A stretch of DNA of 64,000 nucleotides from a bacterium (GTDB lineage Bacteria; Margulisbacteria; Marinamargulisbacteria; UBA817; JABISL01), in the NCBI GenBank assembly GCA_018700055.1, contig JABISL010000005.1, forward strand, positions 78,707-142,706, in the 5' to 3' direction. Position 1 is the first letter of the stretch. Each line of letters starts with the position of its first letter. Below the pieces are notes generated by a model. It was given only the letters and a program-made list of their open reading frames with translations. It searched no databases and had not been told where the DNA came from. Below are positions 15,877 through 25,491 of the stretch, piece by piece. The position numbers and the translations under genes were made by a program.

Positions 15877-17834
15877 GACACTAGATCAAAAGACTGATCA
15901 ACAACCGCTCTTATCTCAATCAAACTAGCCTCATTAGCAACACTAAAATGAGAGACGTCGCATGTCGTGTCGTTAAGGATCTTTTTCACTGCAATCTCAC
16001 ACCGTTTACCATTTAATGTTAGTGGGATGTCGGTCACTTCTAATATATACGCAGGAACATGGCGAGGACTCAAAGCAGATCGAACATGTCGCTTAATCGA
16101 CTTGGCTTGATCTAGGTCCAGTTCACACCCCGTTGCCATAACAACAAAGACCACAATTTCCTCATCATCCGGAAGACGTCGCCCCGCGATAATACAGTCT
16201 TTGATTTGAGGTAATGACGCCAACGCTTCATAGAGCTCGGCCGTCCCAATTCGAACACCACCTGGATTGAGTGTTGCGTCCGAGCGACCCAACATTTTGA
16301 CACTGCCATCCACTTCAATCTGGATGTAATCCCCATGATGCCAAATCCCTTTGAACCGATCAAAGTAACTCCCGCGATATCGATCTCCATTGGGATCATT
16401 CCAAAACGAAACAGGCATCGATGGAAACGGCTTGGTACACACCAATTCCCCTTGTTCGCCAATCACAGGCGTCCCACTATCTGTATAAGCCTCTACTGCC
16501 ATCCCTAATCCCCTAGCTTGCAAGAACCCTCTACGAACCGGCAAAGTAGCGACCCCACCTACAAAACACGACACAATGTCTGTTCCGCCAGAAATAGAGG
16601 CAATATGAAGATCCTTCTTGAGATCCGTCATTAAGTAATCAAAGTGACAGTCCAACAACGGTGATCCGGTAGAAAGCACCATTGATAACGATTCTAAGGA
16701 CAACATTGATTTGGGAGAGACACCCTTCTCTTGAGAAGCGGCAATAAACTTGGCACTTGTCCCGAAGTGAGTAATCGACAAGTCATCAATCAACTGCCAA
16801 CACGTCATCTCGTTTGGATAAAAGGGGCTGCCCTCATACAACACAATCGCAACCCCACTAGCCAAGCCTGTTACCAACCAGTTCCACATCATCCACCCAC
16901 AAGTGGTGAAGTAAAAAAGGCGATCATTGGGCTTCAGGTCACAATGCAGACGATGCTCTTTCAGATGCTGGATCAAAGTCCCACCATGTCCATGGACTAT
17001 GGCCTTGGGCTTCCCTGTTGTCCCAGACGAATACAATATATATAGAGGATGATTAAAAGGGACGGGTTCAAAGCTCAAGTCGTCCGAAACAGCCTTTAAC
17101 TGCATCGTATCTTGAATAGGAACATCTAGATTAGGAAAGGCCACATCCTCTTGATACGAATGGATCAAAACATGGTCTACCGTCGGTAAGTTCGGAATCA
17201 AAGCCTCCCACTTAGCGGACAGATCTATTAGCTTCCCGTTATAACGATAGCCATTCACAACAAATATAAGTTTGGGTTCAATTTGAGTGAACCGCTCAAG
17301 GATACTGGTTAATCCAAAATCAGGGGAACACGAACTCCAAATACAACCCAGTGAAGCCGCTGCCAAGAAGCAAAAAATAGCCTCCGGAATATTGGCCGTA
17401 ACCGCCGCTATCCGATCCCCTTTCTTTAGACCAATCTTCTTGAAATAGTCTTGATACTTAAGCACTTCTTCCGCTAACTGTTGGTAGGTATAAGCCTGAT
17501 CAACACCCGCTTCATCTTTAAATAGAATCGCAGTCTTTTCGTCCCGATCTTGCAAACAGTTCTCAGCGTAGTTAAGCGTCGCCCCTTCAAAAAACTGACT
17601 CCCCATCATCTCGGGTGTTTCAGTTAGCACATTTTGGTAGGGGGCATGAGAAATCAATCCCGAAAACGACCAGAACGTTTCCCAAAACTGAGCCGGGGAC
17701 TCAACAGACCATTGATAGAGGTCTTGGTACGTTTCAAACGATTGATCAAAGTCTTGGTTCACAAGATTCATAAACGCTTTTAGCGTCGTCTTATCAATCT
17801 GATCGATACTCGGTTCCCACAGGATATCTGTCAT
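15873..17834 (-). CDS. aacS: Acetoacetyl-CoA synthetase
   Basis: This 653-residue acyl-adenylate-forming enzyme has the usual length for acetoacetate-CoA ligase. Visible motifs are the N-terminal cap, P-loop YSSGTTGKPKAIVHGHGG, WMMWNWLVTGLASG, and the adenylation motif leading to HGDYIQI and the C-terminal LNPGGVRIGTAELY. It activates acetoacetate to acetoacetyl-CoA for entry into lipid, PHB or central metabolism. A TATACT sits 7 nt before the ATG with no Shine-Dalgarno, suggesting leaderless transcription. No ketone-body partner genes are adjacent. Confidence 0.93.
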   Translation of the reverse strand: MTDILWEPSIDQIDKTTLKAFMNLVNQDFDQSFETYQDLYQWSVESPAQFWETFWSFSGLISHAPYQNVLTETPEMMGSQFFEGATLNYAENCLQDRDEKTAILFKDEAGVDQAYTYQQLAEEVLKYQDYFKKIGLKKGDRIAAVTANIPEAIFCFLAAASLGCIWSSCSPDFGLTSILERFTQIEPKLIFVVNGYRYNGKLIDLSAKWEALIPNLPTVDHVLIHSYQEDVAFPNLDVPIQDTMQLKAVSDDLSFEPVPFNHPLYILYSSGTTGKPKAIVHGHGGTLIQHLKEHRLHCDLKPNDRLFYFTTCGWMMWNWLVTGLASGVAIVLYEGSPFYPNEMTCWQLIDDLSITHFGTSAKFIAASQEKGVSPKSMLSLESLSMVLSTGSPLLDCHFDYLMTDLKKDLHIASISGGTDIVSCFVGGVATLPVRRGFLQARGLGMAVEAYTDSGTPVIGEQGELVCTKPFPSMPVSFWNDPNGDRYRGSYFDRFKGIWHHGDYIQIEVDGSVKMLGRSDATLNPGGVRIGTAELYEALASLPQIKDCIIAGRRLPDDEEIVVFVVMATGCELDLDQAKSIKRHVRSALSPRHVPAYILEVTDIPLTLNGKRCEIAVKKILNDTTCDVSHFSVANEASLIEIRAVVDQSFDLVS

Positions 17835-17841
17835 ATCCTAT

Positions 17842-17847
17842 AGTATA
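17842..17847 (-). promoter_or_regulatory. -10 element for aacS, 7 nt before its ATG
   Basis: TATACT on the minus strand, 7 nt from the start codon. Transcription would begin at or next to the ATG. One of a series of such sites in this window. Confidence 0.5.
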
Positions 17848-17874
17848 CAAAAAACTTGAGTATCAGTATCCCCC

Positions 17875-18555
17875 TTAACCCAAAGCCCCCACCTCAGAAA
17901 TCCGCTTAGCCAACACACTCGCCTTAGCATCAATGTACGTTAAGAACTTGTCTTTTATAGTCGGAATAACAGACTTTTGAACGGAATCCTTCGCTAACAA
18001 CGCAGTACTCCAATCGGAACACTTAGGGAATGATTCTAAATAGTTAGTCCCCATGGCATCACTAAGGAACACTAGTCTCATGAAGAAAGGTGCAAAAGCC
18101 GCATCCACTAACATGAACTCTGTGCCATTAAAAAATGGCCCGTCTCCCAATTGATCTTCAAGCTTCTGTAAGTTAGCGATTAGCTTTTCGAACTTTTCAT
18201 CATGAGACGCCTCATCTTGAGCCAACGACCACATGAACATATCCATATTTAGTTGGGAAGAAAACTCGATCCAAGATCTATTCTGAGCCTTCTTAAGGGG
18301 ATCCTGAGGATGGAGCGACGGCGGCGTCACTTCATCCAAGTGCTCATTGATTACGGCAGATTCAAACACAACCTCATCCTCGATGCGTAAAACCGGAACC
18401 TTCCCAAACGGAGAGATTTTAAGGAACCAATCAGGCTTATTGGCCAAGTCGATATATGTGATATCGAAATCCTGACCTTTTTCCAATAAGGTAATCACAG
18501 ATCACTGAACAAAGGGACAAATATCAAAACTAATAAGTTCAGGCTTATTTGACAT
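17875..18555 (-). pseudogene. Glutathione S-transferase family gene with in-frame TGA at codon 18
   Basis: From an ATG at 18555, inside the end of the RND gene, the frame gives the normal GST N-terminus with thiol motif CPF, then hits TGA at 18504-18502, and continues in the same frame as a normal thioredoxin-fold/GST helical protein (LLEKG..., SPFGKVPVL, then the all-helical C-terminal domain). The interrupted position is usually Arg (CPFVQR), so CGA to TGA fits a single transition. Translation from the GTG just after the stop would lose the first beta strand and the catalytic Cys, and has no Shine-Dalgarno. Most likely a recent nonsense mutation or a sequencing error. Confidence 0.75.
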
Positions 18556-21500
18556 GTTTCGCTCCTATTTTTTCGGATAACCATTTGGAACAACGTGCCT
18601 TACGAACAGCCCATTTTCCCAATGACGTATCTAACATCAAATACAACGGCGGCATTAAGAACAACGTCACAACAGAAGCAAAAATTAAGCCCCAGGCAAT
18701 CGCCATGATCATCGGTACTAAGAACGCATTATCTCCACCAAATCCATACGCCGTTGGAAATAACCCCGCCGCAGTAGTTAGTGTCGTTAAGGCAATCGGT
18801 CGTAATCGTTTAGACGCTGACTCAGCAAGGCCTTCAATCGACACACCACCTTTTTCTTTGGAGTAGTTCATGAACATGATCATAATCAATGAGTTGTTCA
18901 CAACAATTCCCATCAAGCCAATCAATCCAATAATCGCCACGAACCCAAACGCCATGTTATGCAAGAAGAAGGCAAAGATTATCCCCGTGAATGTAAAAGG
19001 AATACTCGCCATCACTAAGAATGGTTGAAGGAATGAATTGAACAGAATCACCAAGATAAAGTAGATCCCTAACAAGGCCAATAATAAGGCTTGAAATAAG
19101 CTCGCCATCGCTTCTTGGGTATCTTTCTCTTCTCCACCAAAAATCAGACGGATATCCGGATTGGCATCAATTCGCTCTGAGAACTCCTTTACAATCGCCT
19201 TTGTTACCTTTGCCGAGGTGTTGACCTTAGTATTATCCAAGTCTCCATAAATCGTCACTGAGCGATCCCCGTCATAGTGATTGATCATCAAAATATTATC
19301 CGTAATCTTAGTCGTAATAAGCTGTCCCAAAGGAATCAGTTTGCCACTCCCACTCGCCACAGTAATACGTTTCAATGTAGAAAGCTTCGTCTTATGTCCT
19401 TCATTGAGGCTCACACGGTAATCGAGATCTTCTCCGTTATGTCGAATACTAGTCACTAGAGTTCCATCAAATGCCGTCCGAACCGTTTGTGCAGCAACAA
19501 CCGGATTAACACCCAATCGTGCCATTAATCCGTAGTCAAAGTTGATTTCCAACTGCTGCTTACCTTCGCCTTCATTAGTAACCACATTCTGAGCGCCCGG
19601 TTGATTCTTAACAAACGCAACCAACTCCGTCAGAAACTGTTCTCTTATTTCATCGTTATTACTTACCAAAGACGCCGTAATGGCTCGCCCAACTGGTGGT
19701 CCATCTTGAACTACATCAATCTCAATCGTCTTGAATCCAGGCACTGACATCGCCTTCTCACGAATATCCGCCATAATAGTCTTTGCACTTCGATTACGCT
19801 TACTAATAGGCGTAAGGTGAATCAGAATATTACCTACACCGCTATGATTAAGTTGAGAGCCAAAACTCGCAATAACAGGAGCCTTTTCACCAGTAGTAGT
19901 CACAAAAGAAAAGATCTCGCCTTTGGGGTGGGCCTTAAGAATCGCCTCAAATTGCTTAGCTCTTTCCGCTGTTTCTCCCAGAGAAGTCCCTCTAGCAGTT
20001 TCATATTTAATAATCCCATACAATCCATCTGACGAATCAAATAGGATAAAGTCCATTGAGGTCGCCAAAAGAATTATCGAGAAAATAAAGGTCGCAATAA
20101 ATATCAATAAGGTTTTGACCTTATTCTTAAGCGTCCAAACAACCCCTGTGTAGTAGTATTTTTCTAAGGCCTTAAAAGGACGAAACCGTCGTTCTTTGCC
20201 TTTTTGAACCTTAACGCTCGCCATGTGGCTCGGTAGAATAAAAAGACTTTCAAACAATGACCCTATCAGTATAAGACTCACAACGACAGGCATATAGAAC
20301 ATAAACTTGCCCATCACACCGGTCATTGCCATCAATGGTGAGAACGCAACGATAGTCGTCAAAACAGTCGCAATCACAGGCATCATGACTTCTTTTGTCC
20401 CAACAATAGCGGCTTCTTTGCCTGACATGCCCTGCTCACGGTATCGGAAGATATTCTCTGCAACCACAATCGCATCATCAACCAACATACCCAGAACAAT
20501 AATGATTCCCATCATAGTAATAAAGTTGATCGTCCCACCCAATTGAGGCAACACTAAGAATGCCATCAATACTGAGATCGGAATACCCATCGCCGTCCAA
20601 AAGGCCACCCGGATATTTAGAAAAAAGATCAACATAATCAACACCAACGTTAAGCCCAACAACGCATTTTTCTTGACCATACTTAATAGATTTCTAGATT
20701 CAACAGAGTAATCAACGATTAACTTAGCCTCAACCCCCTCAGGCAGCTTTTCTACAAATGATTTTAGAATTGCTTTGCATGCATCAGACGTCTCTAGCAC
20801 ATCCGATTTAGGCTTCTTTTGAACAAGAATCTTAATCGCATCATTACCATTCATCCGGATAACTTGATCTACAGGCTCATAACTATTAATCACGTTTGCC
20901 ATATCCTTAATACGGACACTATTTCCTTCAAATCCAGATCTAATAATTACAGCACCAACATCCATTGGCTGCTCAAACTCAGACATAACCACGATTTTCT
21001 TCTCGTTATTTTGGGTCTTCAAGTCGCCCCCAGGAATACGAACATTATGGTTCTGAATAGCCACAACTAAATCATTAAGTGATAGGTAGTGTTTATCCAA
21101 TAAGTCCTGATCAGCCTCAATTTTCACTTCTTGTTTGAGATACCCTACCTTAGTAATGGTCCCAACCAATCGCTCTGCTCTAAACAACTTTTCAAGTGTC
21201 TGCGCATACTGACGCCTAACTGAATACGGCGCATCACCAGTAATCGCAATCTCCATAACCGGAATACGATCACTATCAACAGCCTTAACTAAAGGTGCGT
21301 TCAATATCTCAATCGGAAAATCATCAATTTGATCGACAGCCTTTTGAATATCAGACTCGACTTGGTCATAATCCGCGGAGTCTTCCATCAAAATGCTAAT
21401 CAAAGAAAGGTTCTCAAGCGATGCAGAGTTCAGAGTTTTGATCCCACTAACACCCTTTAATTCTTCTTCGATTTTAGTCGTAATTTTGAGTTCTACATCT

Positions 21501-21676
21501 TCTGGAGAAGCTCCAGGATAAGTCGTCGTAATATTAATCGCCCCAAAATCAACAGTCGGGTAACCACTATTCTGGATATTGTTCATACTGATTGCACCTG
21601 ATATCAGAATAAATACCAGAATCAGGTTGACCACTTTGGGTCTATCTATAAAAAATTTAACAAGGTTATCTAACAT
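18545..21676 (-). CDS. RND-family efflux permease (AcrB/MdtB-like)
   Basis: This 1043-residue inner-membrane pump has the RND layout: N-terminal helix, porter domain, helices 2-6, second porter domain, helices 8-12. The charged residue pair in helix 4 (GMLVDDAIVVAENIFRY) that carries protons is present. It overlaps the TolC-type gene by 11 nt upstream and the GST pseudogene by 11 nt downstream. Substrates are unknown. No membrane-fusion (periplasmic adaptor) gene lies in this operon, although such pumps normally need one. Confidence 0.93.
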   Translation of the reverse strand: MLDNLVKFFIDRPKVVNLILVFILISGAISMNNIQNSGYPTVDFGAINITTTYPGASPEDVELKITTKIEEELKGVSGIKTLNSASLENLSLISILMEDSADYDQVESDIQKAVDQIDDFPIEILNAPLVKAVDSDRIPVMEIAITGDAPYSVRRQYAQTLEKLFRAERLVGTITKVGYLKQEVKIEADQDLLDKHYLSLNDLVVAIQNHNVRIPGGDLKTQNNEKKIVVMSEFEQPMDVGAVIIRSGFEGNSVRIKDMANVINSYEPVDQVIRMNGNDAIKILVQKKPKSDVLETSDACKAILKSFVEKLPEGVEAKLIVDYSVESRNLLSMVKKNALLGLTLVLIMLIFFLNIRVAFWTAMGIPISVLMAFLVLPQLGGTINFITMMGIIIVLGMLVDDAIVVAENIFRYREQGMSGKEAAIVGTKEVMMPVIATVLTTIVAFSPLMAMTGVMGKFMFYMPVVVSLILIGSLFESLFILPSHMASVKVQKGKERRFRPFKALEKYYYTGVVWTLKNKVKTLLIFIATFIFSIILLATSMDFILFDSSDGLYGIIKYETARGTSLGETAERAKQFEAILKAHPKGEIFSFVTTTGEKAPVIASFGSQLNHSGVGNILIHLTPISKRNRSAKTIMADIREKAMSVPGFKTIEIDVVQDGPPVGRAITASLVSNNDEIREQFLTELVAFVKNQPGAQNVVTNEGEGKQQLEINFDYGLMARLGVNPVVAAQTVRTAFDGTLVTSIRHNGEDLDYRVSLNEGHKTKLSTLKRITVASGSGKLIPLGQLITTKITDNILMINHYDGDRSVTIYGDLDNTKVNTSAKVTKAIVKEFSERIDANPDIRLIFGGEEKDTQEAMASLFQALLLALLGIYFILVILFNSFLQPFLVMASIPFTFTGIIFAFFLHNMAFGFVAIIGLIGLMGIVVNNSLIMIMFMNYSKEKGGVSIEGLAESASKRLRPIALTTLTTAAGLFPTAYGFGGDNAFLVPMIMAIAWGLIFASVVTLFLMPPLYLMLDTSLGKWAVRKARCSKWLSEKIGAKHVK

Positions 21677-23159
21677 AATCTTCCTTTAATAGTGTTTTGA
21701 TATAAGGGATATAATCGTCATTAATGACAGCTAAGTCATTTTCTAGGTGAAGCTTACGAAACCGAATCTCTTCTAACTGAAGCTGAGCCGACAAAGCTTT
21801 GTCCTGCGTATCTAATACAACATAGAGGGACGCCGTTCGTCCCTGCCGATGTTTAGTCGATTCAATCTTGGCCGTCTGTTTGGCCAATTTAACTAACTCA
21901 GACGCTTGTCCCAACAACAACTCAAGTGAGTCTAGGTGATAATATTGACTTGTGATGGTGCCTTTTAAGGTAGAGAGCGTACTGTTCTGAGAAATGATCA
22001 AAGAATCATAATTGAGCACAGCTGTATTGTAATCACTTACGGCCACATTGTTTTCTAATGGAATGTTCAAGGCAACCCCAGTAGTGAGTGATTGATTCGC
22101 CCCAACATCATTGACCGAAGTATCCCAAGTTGTATTCGAGGCACCCGATTCATTAGTCAAAAATACAGACAAGTCTGCTTCCCTTTGATTCTTCTTAGCA
22201 GATACGTTTAACGCCTGTAACTCAGCCGAGAGGCGAAAGGTTTCGATAATATTTCCAGAACCAACAAGATGGGCCAATGAGCTGGTTAAGTTACGTGTCG
22301 GCAAATTGACTTGCGTAAGAAATGAGCTGGGATCAACATCCAGGCTAGACAATTCTCGATTAATAATGGTCTCAATCTGCAAAATTTGATGATTAAGATT
22401 AACCTTCTCTTGAAGATACTGCATTCGCTTGGACACTTCGTTTTGCTGAGCTAAAATCAAGTCACTTTTTTCAGCGGCACCCCGATTAAATTGTCTTGTT
22501 GTGACATCCTTCTGCTGAGTTGCTGCTTGGAGCTGCTTCTCAAATATGTCCGTCTTAACCTCTGCTAACTGCCAATCCAAATAAGCCCCTACCAGCACTT
22601 CTACCAGCGATTCTAAGTCTTCATGATATTTGATCAACGCCAAGCGTTGCCCAATCCCTGCGGACTGAATCGGATATCGATCCATCAAGCCCCACGCATT
22701 TTTTAAAAGTGGCTGCGTGATAGTAAAAGAGATATTCGGTTTATACGTATTTGGGGATTCAAACCCACCAAAAGCCGGTTGATCAATGAGTGCTGTATAT
22801 CCAGCAGCTACCTTAAGGCGTGTTCCTGTTGCAGAAAACACCCGCGATCCACCAGTACTAAACTCATGATACTGACCATCATCACTAAAACTATTAAACC
22901 CTTGAGAGCCCAACCCCTTTTTTAAGGAGGCTGACAAAAACAAGTTCCAATCATTTATTCCATTTGCAGCAAAATATTTTTCAGATCCAGCCCAATATTC
23001 CAAAGCGGTTTGCTCAACCAATGGGTGTGTTTTTAATGCATCTTCTATTAGAGCCTGTAGCGCTGGAGACTGTGCCGCTGCCGGAGTCACCATACTCATC
23101 CCTAGTACTAGTGCCATTAACACTCCTACTTTACAAAACGTCTCTCTAACCTTAACCAT
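21666..23159 (-). CDS. TolC-family outer-membrane efflux protein
   Basis: This 497-residue protein has a Sec signal peptide (hydrophobic core MALVLGMSMV, cleavage near AAA/Q) and two TolC-type coiled-coil halves rich in Gln/Leu/Lys. It is the exit duct for the RND pump encoded immediately downstream; the genes overlap by 11 nt. The start overlaps the end of the PadR regulator by 8 nt. It shows that the organism has an outer membrane. Confidence 0.9.
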   Translation of the reverse strand: MVKVRETFCKVGVLMALVLGMSMVTPAAAQSPALQALIEDALKTHPLVEQTALEYWAGSEKYFAANGINDWNLFLSASLKKGLGSQGFNSFSDDGQYHEFSTGGSRVFSATGTRLKVAAGYTALIDQPAFGGFESPNTYKPNISFTITQPLLKNAWGLMDRYPIQSAGIGQRLALIKYHEDLESLVEVLVGAYLDWQLAEVKTDIFEKQLQAATQQKDVTTRQFNRGAAEKSDLILAQQNEVSKRMQYLQEKVNLNHQILQIETIINRELSSLDVDPSSFLTQVNLPTRNLTSSLAHLVGSGNIIETFRLSAELQALNVSAKKNQREADLSVFLTNESGASNTTWDTSVNDVGANQSLTTGVALNIPLENNVAVSDYNTAVLNYDSLIISQNSTLSTLKGTITSQYYHLDSLELLLGQASELVKLAKQTAKIESTKHRQGRTASLYVVLDTQDKALSAQLQLEEIRFRKLHLENDLAVINDDYIPYIKTLLKEDYVR

Positions 23160-23748
23160 GATTTGCCTCCATCCATTCTTTCAATACTTTATTATCAAAT
23201 ACTTGCGATTTTTTTATAACCTGATCAATCCATTTTCTTTCGGCTTGATATAAACCTTTTCTTTGTCCCATATACAATTCAATTCGGCCCACTAAAATTT
23301 CCGGTGGGTCTAAATGAAGATTTACACAATCTGACTTGTGCTCAGAAAAAGCCTCTAGCTTCTCATCCAAAATATTGGCATAGTTTTGAGCATACAATTG
23401 AATCTCTTCGGGCGTTTTTCTAGTATTAAATACGAGCCCCAAAAGGAACCCATAAAAATGGGGGAAAAGCCCCTGAAAGGATTCTTCCTGCAACGTATCA
23501 AAATAGACTTCCCCGGTATCAGTCACCGAATAAGACGTCTTCGTGGGGCGCTGTCCAGACTGAGTCTTAGACACTTCTTCTATATACCCCTTCTTCTCTA
23601 GCTTCTGAATCGAATGATAAATAGACCCAACCTTGAGCCCGGTCCATAGTTGAACCTTTCGACATTCCGCCTCTTGGATAATGTCATAGCCACTCGCTGT
23701 TGTGAGTTGTTCAATAACCCCTATTGTTACAAAATCCGAAATATTCAT
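23152..23748 (-). CDS. PadR-family transcriptional regulator of the efflux operon
   Basis: This 198-residue regulator has the winged-helix PadR fold (TGLKVGSIYHSIQKLEKKGYIEE, then the wing ...GQRPTKTSYSVTDTGE) and a helical C-terminal dimerisation part. The ATG at 23748 has AGAGGG 8 nt upstream; a TTG seven codons earlier is less likely. It is the first gene of the operon with TolC and the RND pump. A perfect 20-bp palindrome 41 nt upstream is its probable operator, so it probably represses itself and the pump until a drug or phenolic ligand binds. Confidence 0.88.
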   Translation of the reverse strand: MNISDFVTIGVIEQLTTASGYDIIQEAECRKVQLWTGLKVGSIYHSIQKLEKKGYIEEVSKTQSGQRPTKTSYSVTDTGEVYFDTLQEESFQGLFPHFYGFLLGLVFNTRKTPEEIQLYAQNYANILDEKLEAFSEHKSDCVNLHLDPPEILVGRIELYMGQRKGLYQAERKWIDQVIKKSQVFDNKVLKEWMEANHG

Positions 23749-23788
23749 TCGCACAACCCTCTTATTCAACTTGGACTAATAAAGTTTG

Positions 23789-23808
23789 ACTATTCAAAGT
23801 TGAATAGT
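23789..23808. promoter_or_regulatory. Perfect palindromic operator upstream of padR-tolC-RND
   Basis: ACTATTCAA, AG, TTGAATAGT: 9-bp perfect arms with a 2-bp centre, which suits a dimeric winged-helix repressor. A related half-site (TTGAATAAG on the minus strand) lies about 20 bp closer to the gene. Confidence 0.65.
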
Positions 23809-23854
23809 ATCAGACCGGCCTGTCGTGAACAACTCATAATTAAAACAACCAAAA

Positions 23855-24385
23855 CTACTTCGTTCTTAGTTTAGATATTCGGGTTCCAGAGGAGTCACTA
23901 TACTCATTCCGTTTAAGCGATTCTTCTAGGCATTCCAATGCTTGCTCTTGATCTGGATCTTCTTTCAGAATACGTTGGCAATAGGCGACATCAACTGAAT
24001 GAGCCCCTATGTCAAAAAAAACGCCCGACTTCTTCAATACTAAACTCTGGCGAATCCCCCAAGTATTCCTGATAAAAGATTTCATAGACAACATCCTTAT
24101 CTCCAGGTAAAAATGTCCACAAAACAGCCGATTCTTGAAGCGTAACATTCAAATAGTCAGACTGAGAAATTGAGCAAATAACACTCTACTCGGATAACGT
24201 CTGGTAAACCTTATACAAAGTATATTGATCCCATAACCACTCCCATTGAGGAATTGGATCGCCTTCCGATTTCAAGTGCAATATAGAGCCTACCCACTTA
24301 TCCGCCAATACCTTTTGAAGTACGTTTGATCAAACTGAAGCACAATAATGACACTTTCAGGTGATAAAGGATTCATACAATTCAT
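23855..24385 (-). pseudogene. Decayed gene of unknown function (two frameshifts and a TAG)
   Basis: Three successive minus-strand frames each read like protein. Frame A runs from the ATG at 24385 (about 23 codons). Frame B follows (contains WVGSILHLKSEGDPIPQWEW, then a TAG, then SDYLNVTLQESAVLWTFLPG...SIEEVGRF). The third begins at FFDIGAHSVDVAYCQ and runs to the TAG at 23857. The frame B-to-third shift falls in an eight-A run (24014-24021, plus strand), a slippage hot spot. Joined, they give about 170 residues with a charged, possibly TPR-like C-terminus (CQRILKEDPDQEQALECLEE). I do not recognise the family. Confidence 0.6.
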
Positions 24386-24409
24386 AATATCATCTATCCT
24401 ACTTACATT

Positions 24410-25279
24410 ATGAGACATAACATTTTATTAATAACGGCGATGTTTTTCTGGGGTGCCAACTGGACCTCAACCAAAATTCTTACTGAGTTTGCCTCTGCCG
24501 CAACCATTAACACGCTACGATTTACTATCGTGTCCTTCCTATTTTTAGGTCTATTATTGTGGCAAAAAACGTCCTTTCGAATATCTAAAAAAGACACCGC
24601 CCTAATCTTCTTATCAACTCTAATCATGGCCACCTACCACACACTATTCATAAAAGGCGTTTCTACAGGATTAGCAGGCTCTGGCGGCGTCCTCGTAACC
24701 ACTACCAACCCGATCATTACGTTCGTATTAGTAGCGCTTCTATACCAAAAAAGATTTCAAAAAAAAGAAATCTTGGGGCTTATCCTGGGGCTCATTTCTG
24801 CTATCTTATTCCTCAAACTCTGGCAATTTGATCTCTCCGAATTAGCCGTATCTGGCACATTCCACTTCTTAACTGCCTCATTGTTGTGGGCTTGCACAAC
24901 TGTATTGCGAGAAAAAATTGATGCCCCCGCCATCTTATATATATTCTATTTATTTCTCCCCATCCCCTTCATGTTTGCATTTGGAGTATCTCCTACAGAG
25001 ATCCAATCACTCTCATCTTTAGGCCCCCTATTCTGGGGAAACCTACTCTATCTCTCCACATTCGGAACGGTTTTCTCTACGACCGCATTTTTTTATTACG
25101 CAAAAGTAAAAGGCCCTAAGGCCGCCTCATCGTTTATCTTCATCGTCCCCACATTCGCGATGCTTATTGCGATGATTTTTTTGAGAGAACCCCTTGTTTG
25201 GACCACTATCGCGGGAGGGATCACCGCCCTATTAAGTGTCTACATTATTAACAAACCTTCCAAAAAACTAACACCATGA
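24410..25279 (+). CDS. EamA/DMT-family ten-helix transporter
   Basis: This 289-residue protein has ten hydrophobic segments in two EamA repeats (first ending near WQFDLSEL; second with SSFIFIVPTFAMLIAMIFLREP at its conserved end). DMT exporters move metabolites or amino acids; the substrate is unknown. A TATCCT lies 9 nt before the ATG with no Shine-Dalgarno. It overlaps the following DUF1653 gene by 4 nt. Confidence 0.9.
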   Translation: MRHNILLITAMFFWGANWTSTKILTEFASAATINTLRFTIVSFLFLGLLLWQKTSFRISKKDTALIFLSTLIMATYHTLFIKGVSTGLAGSGGVLVTTTNPIITFVLVALLYQKRFQKKEILGLILGLISAILFLKLWQFDLSELAVSGTFHFLTASLLWACTTVLREKIDAPAILYIFYLFLPIPFMFAFGVSPTEIQSLSSLGPLFWGNLLYLSTFGTVFSTTAFFYYAKVKGPKAASSFIFIVPTFAMLIAMIFLREPLVWTTIAGGITALLSVYIINKPSKKLTP

Positions 25280-25491
25280 CCATTTCGCCAGGCATCTATC
25301 ACCACTACAAAGGTAACGACTACGAAGTCCTCTATACCGCCAAACACAGCGAGGACTTATCTCTTATGGTCGTCTATCGTGCCTTGTATGGAAACCAAGA
25401 CGTCTGGGTTAGACCCGCCACAATGTTTGCTGAAACGGTAACAATCGATGGAAAAGAGCGGCCTCGATTTCAGCTTAAATCTTTGAAGTAA
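25276..25491 (+). CDS. DUF1653 protein
   Basis: This 71-residue protein covers a full DUF1653 domain (PGIYHHYKGNDYEVLYTAKH..., ...DVWVRPATMFAETV..., RF at the end). Function unknown; family members are short beta-rich proteins. The ATG overlaps the EamA stop (ATGA). Its 3' end overlaps the convergent aminotransferase by 22 nt. Confidence 0.88.
   Translation: MTISPGIYHHYKGNDYEVLYTAKHSEDLSLMVVYRALYGNQDVWVRPATMFAETVTIDGKERPRFQLKSLK

Noticed and set aside
18502..18504. Selenocysteine reading of the TGA in the GST gene
   Set aside because: The position is Arg in the family rather than the active-site Cys, there is no convincing SECIS hairpin at the right distance (the CTTATTGG/CCAATAAG arms enclose about 40 nt), and TGA is a normal stop elsewhere, as in ccoP.
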